This document shows positions 49,387 through 57,290 of a DNA stretch of 64,000 bases, piece by piece. Origin of the DNA: Hydrogenophaga sp. RAC07 (GTDB lineage: Bacteria; Pseudomonadota; Gammaproteobacteria; Burkholderiales; Burkholderiaceae_C). The stretch is from the NCBI RefSeq assembly GCF_001713375.1, contig NZ_CP016449.1, forward strand, positions 1,612,001-1,676,000. The letters run 5' to 3'. Within the stretch, counting starts at the first letter, position 1, and every line of letters begins with the position of its first letter. Under the pieces are notes generated by a model. It was given only the letters and a program-made list of their open reading frames with translations. It was not told the DNA's origin and ran no database searches. A program made the position numbers and the translations under genes.

Positions 49387-49404
49387 ATTCAATAATACTT
49401 GAAG
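49387..49404 (-). promoter_or_regulatory. ArsR operator-like palindrome before the ATP-grasp gene
   Basis: ATTCAA-TAATAC-TTGAAG differs from the copy at 48030-48047 only in the spacer and last base. It lies 24 bases upstream of the ATG at 49363 and next to a Pho-box-like repeat facing the other way. Confidence 0.6.
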
Positions 49405-49430
49405 GATAAAAATGACCTCGGGTGAGTGCG

Positions 49431-49448
49431 GTGTCATCAAAACTTCAT
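49431..49448 (+). promoter_or_regulatory. Pho-box-like repeat before olsB
   Basis: GTGTCAT-CAAA-ACTTCAT are two 7-base direct repeats with an 11-base period, matching the PhoB pattern CTGTCAT-N4-CTGTCAT at 11 of 14 positions. It is 47 bases upstream of the olsB ATG. The -10 element is not clear. Confidence 0.55.
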
Positions 49449-49494
49449 GGGACTGCCTTGGGAGGGTCACGACCGGTTTTCAAACTGCAGGGTC

Positions 49495-50307
49495 ATGAAC
49501 ACAGCCTTCCTCCCCCACGCCATTTCCCCAGAGCAGAGCGTTGTGCCCGTTTCCATGGGACCGGGCCCGCACGGCATCGAGGTCTCCTGGGCCCGGCACC
49601 AGGGCGAGGTGCAGGAGGCGCAGAAACTGCGGTTCGACGTGTTTGCCACCGAGATGGGTGCGCGCCTGCCCAACACACTGCCCGGCCACGACGTCGACCT
49701 GTTCGACGACTTCTGCGAACACCTGCTGGTGCGCGACAAGGCCACCCGCCAGGTGATCGGCACCTGCCGTGTGCTCACGCCGGCCCAGGCCGAACGCGTG
49801 GGCAGCACCCACAGCGACACCCAGTTTGACCTCACCCGCCTGCGCGGTGTCCGCGAACGCCTGGTGGAGGTGGGTCGCAGCTGCGTGCACCGAGATCATC
49901 GCCAGGGAGCGGTGAGGATGGCGCTGTGGGGCGGGCTGGCCGGTTTCATGGAGCGCAACCAGCTCGACACCTTGATCTGCTGCGCCAGCATCCCCATGCA
50001 GCACGAAGGCCGGCATGGCGTGGTGGGTGGTGGCCACGCGGCGGCCAGCATCTGGCGCCAGCTCAAGGCCACGCACCTGGCCCCGATCGACTTCCATGTG
50101 CGCCCGCGCCTGCCGCTGCCGGTGGAGCGGCTGGACGACACGCTGGGCGTGCAGCCGCCCGCGCTCATCAGGGACTACTTGCGCCTGGGCGCGAAGGTGA
50201 TGGGGCCGCCGGCCTGGAATCCGGACTTCAACGCGGCGGATCTGCCCATGCTCATGCGACTGCGCGAGCTGCCGGCACGCTACCGCAAATATTTCCTGGT
50301 GGCTTGA
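49495..50307 (+). CDS. olsB: OlsB-like ornithine lipid N-acyltransferase (PF13444 family)
   Basis: A 270-residue GNAT-fold acyltransferase. The core RFDVFATEMGARLP..HDVDLFDDFCEHLLV, VIGTCRVLTP and LVEVGRSCVHRDHR are the hallmarks of OlsB, which adds a 3-hydroxy fatty acid to ornithine, the first step to phosphorus-free ornithine lipids; olsA is not nearby. It could also be a related haemolysin-type acyltransferase. Its stop overlaps the next start (TGATG), and a Pho-box-like repeat precedes it. Confidence 0.75.
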   Translation: MNTAFLPHAISPEQSVVPVSMGPGPHGIEVSWARHQGEVQEAQKLRFDVFATEMGARLPNTLPGHDVDLFDDFCEHLLVRDKATRQVIGTCRVLTPAQAERVGSTHSDTQFDLTRLRGVRERLVEVGRSCVHRDHRQGAVRMALWGGLAGFMERNQLDTLICCASIPMQHEGRHGVVGGGHAAASIWRQLKATHLAPIDFHVRPRLPLPVERLDDTLGVQPPALIRDYLRLGAKVMGPPAWNPDFNAADLPMLMRLRELPARYRKYFLVA

Positions 50308-51269
50308 TGCGAGCCGCCCTCGACGTATTGGGTGGCTGGGCTCTCAAGAGCGGTTTGCCGCCAGGACAAAGTCCAGGCGGGTCGTGGGACGCCGACGGCG
50401 GCGGTGATGACGATGGCCCGGGTGAGGGTGGTGAACGGGCCCGTTTTCGGGCCGTTTTCATTTCCGACCTGCACCTGGGCACTGCGGGTTGCCAGGCGCG
50501 TCCGCTGCTCGATTTCCTCAAACACCACCCCAGCCACACGCTCTACCTGGTGGGCGACATCATCGACGGCTGGCAGTTGCGCCGCAAATGGTTCTGGCCG
50601 CAGGCGCACAACGACGTGGTGCAGAAGCTGCTGCGCCGCTCGCGCAAGGGCTGCCGCGTGGTCTTCGTGCCGGGCAACCACGACGAGTTCGCGCGCCAGT
50701 TCGACGGCCACAACTTCGGCGGCATCGAGGTGGCCAACGAAGCGGTGCACACCACCGCCGACGGGCGCCGCCTGTGGGTGGTGCACGGTGACTATTTCGA
50801 CGGCGTGATCCAGTGCGCGAAGTGGCTGGCCTACCTGGGGGACAACGCCTACGAGTTCACCCTCAAGCTCAACCGCCACCTCAACTCGCTGCGAGCACGC
50901 ATGGGCCTGCCGTACTGGTCGCTCTCGCAGTACCTCAAGCACAAGGTCAAGAGCGCGCTCAATTACGTGACCGACTTCGAGCGCGCGGTCGCTGCCGAAG
51001 CCCGATCGCGCGGTTACCAGGGCGTGGTCTGCGGACACATCCACCGCCCCGAAATGCGCACCATCGACGGCACCCTCTATTGCAACGATGGGGACTGGGT
51101 GGAAAGCCTCTCGGCCCTGGTCGAACACATGGACGGTCGCCTGGAACTCGTGCACTGGAGTCCACAGACCGCGGCACCCGTTGGTGCCCAGGGAGACCCA
51201 CATGAAGATCCTGATCGTGACGGACGCCTGGCAACCCCAGGCGAATTCGGTCGCCACCACGCTGGCTGA
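50307..51269 (+). CDS. PlcP-like metallophosphoesterase (annotated LpxH-like)
   Basis: A 320-residue calcineurin-type phosphoesterase with all five metal motifs: FISDLHLGTAG, LVGDIIDGW, FVPGNHDE, VVHGDYFD and CGHIHRPEM. The family is often labelled UDP-2,3-diacylglucosamine diphosphatase, but the neighbours (OlsB-like acyltransferase, glycosyltransferase, Pho box) fit PlcP, a phospholipase C active under phosphate starvation. A Gly/Asp-rich linker precedes the domain. It overlaps olsB by 1 base and the glycosyltransferase by 68 bases. Confidence 0.75.
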   Translation: MRAALDVLGGWALKSGLPPGQSPGGSWDADGGGDDDGPGEGGERARFRAVFISDLHLGTAGCQARPLLDFLKHHPSHTLYLVGDIIDGWQLRRKWFWPQAHNDVVQKLLRRSRKGCRVVFVPGNHDEFARQFDGHNFGGIEVANEAVHTTADGRRLWVVHGDYFDGVIQCAKWLAYLGDNAYEFTLKLNRHLNSLRARMGLPYWSLSQYLKHKVKSALNYVTDFERAVAAEARSRGYQGVVCGHIHRPEMRTIDGTLYCNDGDWVESLSALVEHMDGRLELVHWSPQTAAPVGAQGDPHEDPDRDGRLATPGEFGRHHAG

Positions 51270-52308
51270 ACTGGTTCGACAGCTCCAGATCGGCGGCCAC
51301 GAGGTCGTGGTCATCCAGCCCGGGCAGTTCCGCACCCGGCCGTGTCCGGGCTTTCCGAGCCTCGACATCGCGTGGTTTCCCGGTGCCCGCCTGCGTGAAC
51401 TGATGGACAGCGCCGACGCACACGCCGTCCACATCGCCACCGAAGGCCCCCTGGGTTGGGCAGCGCGGCGCCACTGCCTGCGGCGTGGCTGGCCATTCAC
51501 CACCGCGTTCCACACCAGGTTCCCCGAAATCCTCAAGGACACGTTTGGCCTGCCGGTGAGCTGGGGCTATGCCTTGCTGCGCTGGTTTCACAAGCCCGCC
51601 AGCGGTGTGATGGCCCCCAGCCAGGGTGTGCTGAACATGCTGCAGACACGCGGCTTTCGCCGCCTGCTCCTGTGGACGCACGGTGTGGACACGCGCCTGT
51701 TTGCGCTGTCCGACAGCAGCCAGCCCTGCGCCCCGCTGGGGCCGCTGGCGCACCCGGTGAGCCTGTATGTCGGCCGCATCGCGCGCGAGAAAAACGTCGA
51801 GGCCTTTCTGGCGCTGGACGTGCCCGGCAGCAAGGTCGTCTGTGGTGTCGGACCGCTCGCCTCGAGCCTGCGGGCGCGTTACCCCAATGTGCACTGGCTC
51901 GGTGTGTTGCCGCGGCACGAACTGGCGCAGGTGTACGCCTGCGCCGACGTGTTTGTGTTTCCGGCCCGAGGGGAGACCTTTGGCCGCACGATGCTGGAGG
52001 CCATGTCCAGCGGCGTGCCGGTGGCCGCCTACCCGGTGGACGGCCCGATGCAGGTGCTGGGGCAGAGCCAGGCCGGCGCCATGCGCGAGGACCTGCGGGA
52101 AGCCTGGGTCGAGGCGCTCAAAGTCAAACGCCACGAGGCGCGGGACCGCGCGCTGCACTTTGGCTGGGGCAGGGCGAGCGCCTTGTTTCTCTCGCACCTC
52201 GTGGTGTTGCCGAGGCACCCCAGGCAGCCAGCGCCCGGGCTTGTGCGTGCCGGGTCGCGACGGGGAATTGCTCGCGAAACTGTCACACAAACGTCATCCG
52301 CCCGTTGA
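51202..52308 (+). CDS. GT4-family glycosyltransferase (Agt/MgtA-like)
   Basis: A 368-residue GT-B enzyme: MKILIVTDAWQPQANSVATT, FTTAFHTRFPE, VGRIAREKNVEAF and PARGETFGRTMLEAMSSGVP, the EX7E retaining motif. In SAR11 and rhizobia the homologue Agt glycosylates diacylglycerol released by PlcP, giving glycolipids that replace phospholipids. A mannosyltransferase role in exopolysaccharide is the alternative. The ATG at 51202 is chosen because the GT fold starts there, although it overlaps the previous gene by 68 bases. Confidence 0.78.
   Translation: MKILIVTDAWQPQANSVATTLAELVRQLQIGGHEVVVIQPGQFRTRPCPGFPSLDIAWFPGARLRELMDSADAHAVHIATEGPLGWAARRHCLRRGWPFTTAFHTRFPEILKDTFGLPVSWGYALLRWFHKPASGVMAPSQGVLNMLQTRGFRRLLLWTHGVDTRLFALSDSSQPCAPLGPLAHPVSLYVGRIAREKNVEAFLALDVPGSKVVCGVGPLASSLRARYPNVHWLGVLPRHELAQVYACADVFVFPARGETFGRTMLEAMSSGVPVAAYPVDGPMQVLGQSQAGAMREDLREAWVEALKVKRHEARDRALHFGWGRASALFLSHLVVLPRHPRQPAPGLVRAGSRRGIARETVTQTSSAR
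52280..52297 (+). promoter_or_regulatory. Pho box of ppk1
   Basis: CTGTCAC-ACAA-ACGTCAT are direct 7-mers with an 11-base period; a -10-like GAATAAT lies at about 52306-52312. The site is inside the 3' end of the glycosyltransferase gene, 97 bases upstream of the ppk1 ATG. Confidence 0.65.
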
Positions 52309-52393
52309 ATAATCGTCACAGAGTTCGTGGAGGCGGCTGGGCATACTGTCCCGGGCCACAGGACGGACGCCCCCGTCGACAACAAGACCAGAC

Positions 52394-54472
52394 ATGAGCG
52401 GCAACAACTCCAACAGCAAGTTTCCCTTCCTCGATCGCGATCACAGCATCCTGGCCTTCAACGAACGCGTCATGGACTGGGCACGCCGCCCCGACGTGCC
52501 GCTGCTGGAGCGCCTGCGCTACCTCAGCATCGTCTCCAGCAACCTCGACGAGTTTTTCGAGGTTCGTGTCGCGCCCCACCTCACCGCCGCACTGGCCAAC
52601 GAGCAGCGTGGCCTGTACACCGCGCAGAGCTTCGAGTGGCTGTCGGAAGAAGTCCACAAACTGGTGGCCCAGCAATACGCCATCTACAACGACGAGTTGC
52701 TGCCGCTGCTGGAGAAAAAGGGCATCAAGCTGATCTCGCACGGTGAGCGCAACCCGCGCCAGCGCCGCTGGGTGAAGGAGTTTTTTGTCAACGAGGTGCA
52801 GCCGCTGCTGATGCCGGTGGGCCTGGACCCCGCACACCCCTTTCCGCAGGTGGCCAACAAGTCACTCAACTTCATCGTGCGTCTGGCGGGCAAGGACGCG
52901 TTCGGCCGCGAGAACGAAATCGCCATCGTGAAGGTGCCGCGCATCCTGCCGCGCTTCTTCCGCATGCCACCCATCAAAGGCTCCAAGCAGACGCACTTCG
53001 TCTCCATCTCCAGCCTGATCCGCTCGCACCTGGGTGACCTGTTTCCGGGTCGGCAGGTCACGGAGTTTTCGCAGTTCCGCGTCACGCGCCATTCCGATCT
53101 GGCGGTGGACGAGGAAGAGGTGAAGAACCTGCGCACCGCGCTGCGCAAGGGCTTGCAGCAGCGCCACTACGGCCAGGCCCTGCGGCTGGAAGTCTCGGCC
53201 GGATGCTCCGAGTTCCTGGCCGACTTTTTGCGGGAACAGTTCGCATTGCCCTTCAAGGCGCTCTACCGCGTTCCGGGACCGGTGAACCTGGTTCGACTGA
53301 ACCAGCTGATCGACAAGGTCGACGCGCCCGCGCTGCGTTTCGAGGCCTACCACGGTGGTTGGCCCGCGCAGCTCACGCCGGGGCAGTCGTACTTTGAGCG
53401 GCTGCAACAGGGCGATGTGCTGATCCACCAGCCTTACGAGAGTTTTGACGCCGTGCTGGCCTTTTTGCGCGAGGCGGTGGAAGACCCGGACGTGCTGGCC
53501 ATCAAGATGACCATCTACCGCACCGGAGCCAAGTCGGAGCTGATGAACCTGCTGCGCGAAGCCGTGCGCCGGGGCAAGGAAGTGACCGCCGTGGTGGAGC
53601 TCAAGGCGCGCTTCGACGAAGAAGCCAACATCAACTACGCCGAGCGGCTGGAATCGGTGGGTGCCCAGGTGGTTTATGGCGTGGTGGGCCTCAAGACCCA
53701 CGCCAAGATGCTGCTGGTGACCCGCCGCGAAGCCAGCGGCCTCAAGCGCTACGCCCACCTGTCCACCGGCAACTACAACCCCGGCACGGCGCGGCTGTAC
53801 ACCGACATCAGCTACCTCACGGCCGACGATGCGCTCACCGCCGATCTGGAGCAGATCTTTCTGCACCTGGCCAGCCAGAACCGCCTGCCCAGGCTCAACA
53901 AGGCGCTGATCGCTCCGTTTCATTTGCACAAGGCCATGCTGGACAAGCTGGATGCGGCGGGCGCGGCCGCCAAGGCCGGGCAGGACGCGCGCGTGATCGT
54001 GAAGATGAACGCCCTGACCGACGAGCAGCTCGCGCGTGCGCTGGCGGTGGCCTCGCAGCAGGGCGTGAAGATCGACCTCATCATCCGCGGCGCCTGCATC
54101 CTGCCGGCGCAGGTGCCCGGCTTCACCGACAACGTGCGCGTTCGCTCGGTGATCGGGCGTTTGCTGGAGCATTCGCGGGTGTTTTATTTCCGCACCGGTG
54201 AGGCGGAGGAGCTGTGGCTCTCGAGCGCCGACTGGATGAACCGCAACATGCTGCGCCGCATCGAACTGGCCTGGCCGGTGACCGACCACGCGCTGCGCCA
54301 CCGCATCATGGACGAGTGCCTCTCGGCCTACCTGCACGACACCAAGGACGCCTGGCTGCTGCAACCCGACGGCCGTTATGTGCCCGCCAGCATCACCGGC
54401 AACGGACGCACCCGGGCCGTCATGCACTCAGCGCAGGCCAGCCTGATGGCGCGCTACGGCAGCAAGGGATAG
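52394..54472 (+). CDS. ppk1: Polyphosphate kinase 1
   Basis: A 692-residue enzyme making polyphosphate from ATP. It contains the N-terminal domain (FPFLDRDHSILAFNERVM), VNLVRLNQLID, ELKARFDEEANINYAERLE in the catalytic core, and the autophosphorylated His in YAHLSTGNYNPGTARLYTD. Four domains and normal length. A Pho-box-like repeat precedes it. sixA follows after 2 bases, so the two are co-transcribed. Confidence 0.97.
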   Translation: MSGNNSNSKFPFLDRDHSILAFNERVMDWARRPDVPLLERLRYLSIVSSNLDEFFEVRVAPHLTAALANEQRGLYTAQSFEWLSEEVHKLVAQQYAIYNDELLPLLEKKGIKLISHGERNPRQRRWVKEFFVNEVQPLLMPVGLDPAHPFPQVANKSLNFIVRLAGKDAFGRENEIAIVKVPRILPRFFRMPPIKGSKQTHFVSISSLIRSHLGDLFPGRQVTEFSQFRVTRHSDLAVDEEEVKNLRTALRKGLQQRHYGQALRLEVSAGCSEFLADFLREQFALPFKALYRVPGPVNLVRLNQLIDKVDAPALRFEAYHGGWPAQLTPGQSYFERLQQGDVLIHQPYESFDAVLAFLREAVEDPDVLAIKMTIYRTGAKSELMNLLREAVRRGKEVTAVVELKARFDEEANINYAERLESVGAQVVYGVVGLKTHAKMLLVTRREASGLKRYAHLSTGNYNPGTARLYTDISYLTADDALTADLEQIFLHLASQNRLPRLNKALIAPFHLHKAMLDKLDAAGAAAKAGQDARVIVKMNALTDEQLARALAVASQQGVKIDLIIRGACILPAQVPGFTDNVRVRSVIGRLLEHSRVFYFRTGEAEELWLSSADWMNRNMLRRIELAWPVTDHALRHRIMDECLSAYLHDTKDAWLLQPDGRYVPASITGNGRTRAVMHSAQASLMARYGSKG

Positions 54473-54474
54473 CA

Positions 54475-54972
54475 ATGGAAGCCCGCACCATGGACCTGAT
54501 CCTCTGGCGACATGCCGAAGCCCATGAGCATCCGGATCCTTTGGCCGGGGTGCCTGGTGATGCCAAAGATCTGGTGCGGCGCCTCACGCCCCGCGGCGAA
54601 AAACAGGCCACGCGCATGGCCGCCTGGCTGGACCGGCAATTGCCCGACGGCGCGCGCATTTTCAGCAGCCCCGCCTCACGCTGCGAACAGACCGCGATGG
54701 CCCTGGGCCGCAAGTTCAAGCTGCGTGAAGAGTTGTTGCCCGAAGGTGATCCGCTGGCGCTGCTGGAACTGGTGCAGTGGCCGCACGGCAAATCGCCGGT
54801 GGTGGTGGTGGGCCACCAGCCCACGCTGGGGCGGGTGATTGCCCGTCTGCTCAACCTGGCCGAGGACGACTGCTCGGTGAAGAAGGGCGCCCTGTGGTGG
54901 CTGCGGCACCGTGAGCGCGCCAGCGGCAACCAGACCGTCGTGGTGACGGTTCAAACCCCTGAATTGATCTGA
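54475..54972 (+). CDS. sixA: Phosphohistidine phosphatase SixA
   Basis: A 165-residue histidine phosphatase with the RHG-like motif LWRHAEAHEH and the second His in VVGHQPTLGR. It removes phosphate from phosphohistidine on HPt or PTS proteins. The ATG at 54475 follows AAGGGA in the ppk1 end; a second ATG at 54490 would give 160 residues. Confidence 0.92.
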   Translation: MEARTMDLILWRHAEAHEHPDPLAGVPGDAKDLVRRLTPRGEKQATRMAAWLDRQLPDGARIFSSPASRCEQTAMALGRKFKLREELLPEGDPLALLELVQWPHGKSPVVVVGHQPTLGRVIARLLNLAEDDCSVKKGALWWLRHRERASGNQTVVVTVQTPELI

Positions 54973-54977
54973 GCACG

Positions 54978-54998
54978 ACCCGGGGCCGTGCCCCGGGT
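54978..54998. terminator. Hairpin between sixA and the converging H1-like gene
   Basis: ACCCGGGGC-CGT-GCCCCGGGT is a 9-base perfect stem, 6 bases past each stop codon, but it has no U-tract. It is probably a shared transcript end for both strands. Confidence 0.6.
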
Positions 54999-55003
54999 GG
55001 ACT

Positions 55004-55453
55004 TCAGACAGCGGCTGTCTTCTTGGCGGGAGCGGCCGCTTTCTTTGCTGCGGGCTTGGTCGCCACCTTTTTGGCGACGGGTCGGGCAGCAGCTTTGGCC
55101 GCCGGCTTGGCAGGCGCCTTGGCAGCCACTTTCACTGCGGCTTTCGCAGCGGGAGTGGCAACCTTCTTTGCCGCAGGCTTCACCACCGGTTTCCTGGCAA
55201 CTTCGGGCTTCTTTTCGGTGCCGGTGGGGCGGCCGGTCTTGAGCGTGGGCACGGCGGACAGCGCGGCCTTGAAGGCTGCGTCGTTCAGGCCTTGCAGAGC
55301 CATGAGGCCGGCGCGCAGCAGCTCGCTTTTCTTCACGCTGGTGCCCAGCGCAATGGCGCGGGTCTTCAGCGTTTCAATGGCGGCGAATTCCGCCTTGGGG
55401 ATGGTGAAGCTGTCGCGCACGAGCTTGGGCTTCTTGTTGCTCTGACTGGCCAT
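55004..55453 (-). CDS. RHH-type DNA-binding protein with histone H1-like Lys/Ala/Pro tail
   Basis: A 149-residue protein in two parts. Residues 1-60 read like a ribbon-helix-helix domain (SFTIPKAEFAAIETLKTRA, VKKSELLRAGLMAL). Residues 75-149 are a Lys/Ala/Pro repeat (KKVATPAAKAAVKVAAKAP and similar), as in eukaryotic H1 and bacterial HctB/AlgP-like proteins. It is probably a nucleoid-binding protein. A 25-base palindrome and a Pho-box-like repeat lie just upstream, suggesting autoregulation and phosphate control. Confidence 0.82.
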   Translation of the reverse strand: MASQSNKKPKLVRDSFTIPKAEFAAIETLKTRAIALGTSVKKSELLRAGLMALQGLNDAAFKAALSAVPTLKTGRPTGTEKKPEVARKPVVKPAAKKVATPAAKAAVKVAAKAPAKPAAKAAARPVAKKVATKPAAKKAAAPAKKTAAV

Positions 55454-55492
55454 GAATGCACTCCGTTGGGCTGTGAAAAGGAGGGCAGTATA

Positions 55493-55517
55493 AACCGTAT
55501 AAATCGTTTATACGGTT
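55493..55517 (-). promoter_or_regulatory. Palindromic operator with -10-like core before H1-like gene
   Basis: Arms AACCGTATAAA and its exact complement flank TCG, 40 bases upstream of the H1-like start. A third GTATAAA half-site lies at 55488-55494. TATAAA/TTTATAC could serve as the -10 box, so a protein bound here would block RNA polymerase. RHH proteins favour such sites. Confidence 0.6.
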
Positions 55518-55526
55518 GTGACCGTA

Positions 55527-55546
55527 CCGTGACAGATGTGTGACGG
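55527..55546 (-). promoter_or_regulatory. Pho-box-like repeat before H1-like gene
   Basis: The reverse strand reads CCGTCAC-ACAT-CTGTCAC-GG, two 7-mers with 11-base period, immediately upstream of the palindrome at 55493-55517. It is also read as a palindrome, CCGTGACAG..CTGTCACGG partly, so a direction cannot be fixed from sequence alone. Confidence 0.5.
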
Positions 55547-55588
55547 CGCAAGAAGCGCTTATGTGGCAATGGTTTGCGGAGGGTGGTC

Positions 55589-57073
55589 CTAGCGGATATC
55601 CGCTGTGAACTTCCAGGCCGACTTCTGCCAGGCCACCACCTCTTCACCCAGCAGCCATGCCGACTGCGGGTAGCGCTTGGCCCAGCCCGGCGCCGTGGCC
55701 AGCTTGAAGGCGCGCGGCTTGTAGCTCAGCGTGACCGACTCGTGCTCGGGCATCTGGCGCGCGTGGCACAGCAGCACCGCCAGGCGCAGCGCCATGAGTT
55801 GCTTGGCAAACAACTCGTCCTGCAACGCGTCCTCGAGCTTGCGCAGCTTGCCACGCTGACCCATCACCAACTGGCTCATGCGGTGCAGTTCGGGCAACGA
55901 GAAACCGCGGGCGTCCACGTTGTCCAGGATGTAGGCGCCGTGGTGGTGCGAACGTTCGTGGGAGATGTGGGTGCCGATCTCGTGCAGCCGCGCGGCCCAG
56001 GCGAGCTTCTGCGAGTAGCGCTCGTTTTGCGCGTCCAGCGCGGCGATCTGGGCGAAGAGGGCGGTGCTGACCGTGCTCACGCGCTTGCCCTGCGCTTCGT
56101 CGGCCGAAAAGCGGTGGGTCAGCCAGTTCACGGTTCGCTCGCGCACGTCGCCGCCGTCGGTGTCGCGGTCGATCAGGTCGTAGAGCGCACCGTGGCGCAG
56201 CGCGCCCTGGGCCACCAGCATCTGCTCGATGCCGAACAGGTCAAAAATGGCGCGCAACACGCTCACGCCGCCGCCGATCACCGGACGCCGGTCGTCCTTG
56301 AGGCCCTCCAGGCGCAACTGGTCGGCGTTGCCCGCCTTGATCATGCGGTCCTGCAACCAGTCCAGACCGGCGCGGGTGACCAGGCCGGACGCCCAGCCGT
56401 TGGCGGCCAGCATGTCCGCCACGGCGCCCACCGTGCCCGACGAGCCGTAGGCCACGGTCCAGTCGGCCGGCGGGAATTTGTCCAGCGCTTCGTCGATCAC
56501 CGCCTTGGCGGCGACCTCGGCTGTCTTGAAGGCGGCGGCGGTGAACTGTCCGCGCGGGAAGTAGCGCGTGGACCAGGCCACGCTGCCCAGCCGGTACGAC
56601 TCCATGGTGCGGGCCGAATAGCCCTCGCCGAGGATCATTTCGGTGGAGCGTCCGCCGATGTCGACCACCAGGCGTTTTTCGTCGGAATGCGGCAGCAGGC
56701 GCGAAACGCCCTGGTAGATCAGGCGCGCTTCTTCGTAACCGGAGACCACGTCGATGGAAAATCCCAGGATGGCCTGGGCCTGGCGCACAAAATCGTCGCG
56801 GTTTTTGGCCTCGCGCAGGGTCTGGGTGGCCACGGCGCGCACCTGCTGGCGCTTGAAGCCGTGCAGCCGTTCGGCAAAACGGGCCAGGCACTCCCAGCCT
56901 CGTTCCATGGCCGCCTGGCTCAGGTTTTTTTCCTCGTCCAGCCCGTTGCCCTGGCGCACCGTCTCCTTGAGGTATTCGATGCGCTCGATATGCCCCGAGT
57001 GGTAGCGGCCGATTTCGAGCCGAAAACTGTTGGAGCCGAGGTCGATGGCGGCAAGAAGGGTACCGTTTTGCAT
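55589..57073 (-). CDS. ppx: Exopolyphosphatase
   Basis: A 494-residue Ppx/GppA-family enzyme that releases phosphate from polyphosphate. It shows the phosphate-1 loop AAIDLGSNSFRLEIGRY, VDIGGRSTEMILGEG, YGSSGTVGAVADML, and a C-terminal HD-like helical domain (LHEIGTHISHERSHHHGAYI, cited in part as LHEIGTHISHE). It is divergent from pstS, with which it shares a 217-base region holding Pho boxes. Confidence 0.95.
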   Translation of the reverse strand: MQNGTLLAAIDLGSNSFRLEIGRYHSGHIERIEYLKETVRQGNGLDEEKNLSQAAMERGWECLARFAERLHGFKRQQVRAVATQTLREAKNRDDFVRQAQAILGFSIDVVSGYEEARLIYQGVSRLLPHSDEKRLVVDIGGRSTEMILGEGYSARTMESYRLGSVAWSTRYFPRGQFTAAAFKTAEVAAKAVIDEALDKFPPADWTVAYGSSGTVGAVADMLAANGWASGLVTRAGLDWLQDRMIKAGNADQLRLEGLKDDRRPVIGGGVSVLRAIFDLFGIEQMLVAQGALRHGALYDLIDRDTDGGDVRERTVNWLTHRFSADEAQGKRVSTVSTALFAQIAALDAQNERYSQKLAWAARLHEIGTHISHERSHHHGAYILDNVDARGFSLPELHRMSQLVMGQRGKLRKLEDALQDELFAKQLMALRLAVLLCHARQMPEHESVTLSYKPRAFKLATAPGWAKRYPQSAWLLGEEVVAWQKSAWKFTADIR

Positions 57074-57217
57074 GCGAAGGGGAGGTCGGCGAGCCGCAAC
57101 GGCTTCTCGGAGATCGGGGGAGGGCGGGGGGAGTCCGGATTGTGACGCATGCCCGGGCCAGACTCTGTTCGCAATCGTGCCAACGGGCCGCCCAGATCGT
57201 TCTGTGACAAGCGGGCG

Positions 57218-57235
57218 ATGTCACGAGCTTGTCAC
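57218..57235 (+). promoter_or_regulatory. Pho box and promoter of pstS
   Basis: ATGTCAC-GAGC-TTGTCAC are direct 7-mers with 11-base period. A -10-like TAGAGT lies at 57246-57251, about 10 bases on, and the pstS ATG is at 57291. A weaker TTGTCAC..half-site on the reverse strand at about 57201-57212 could serve ppx. Confidence 0.75.
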
Positions 57236-57290
57236 ATTGCCTGCCTAGAGTCGCTCTTGTTCTGTTTCCCCAACCGCAAGGAGCTTCCCA

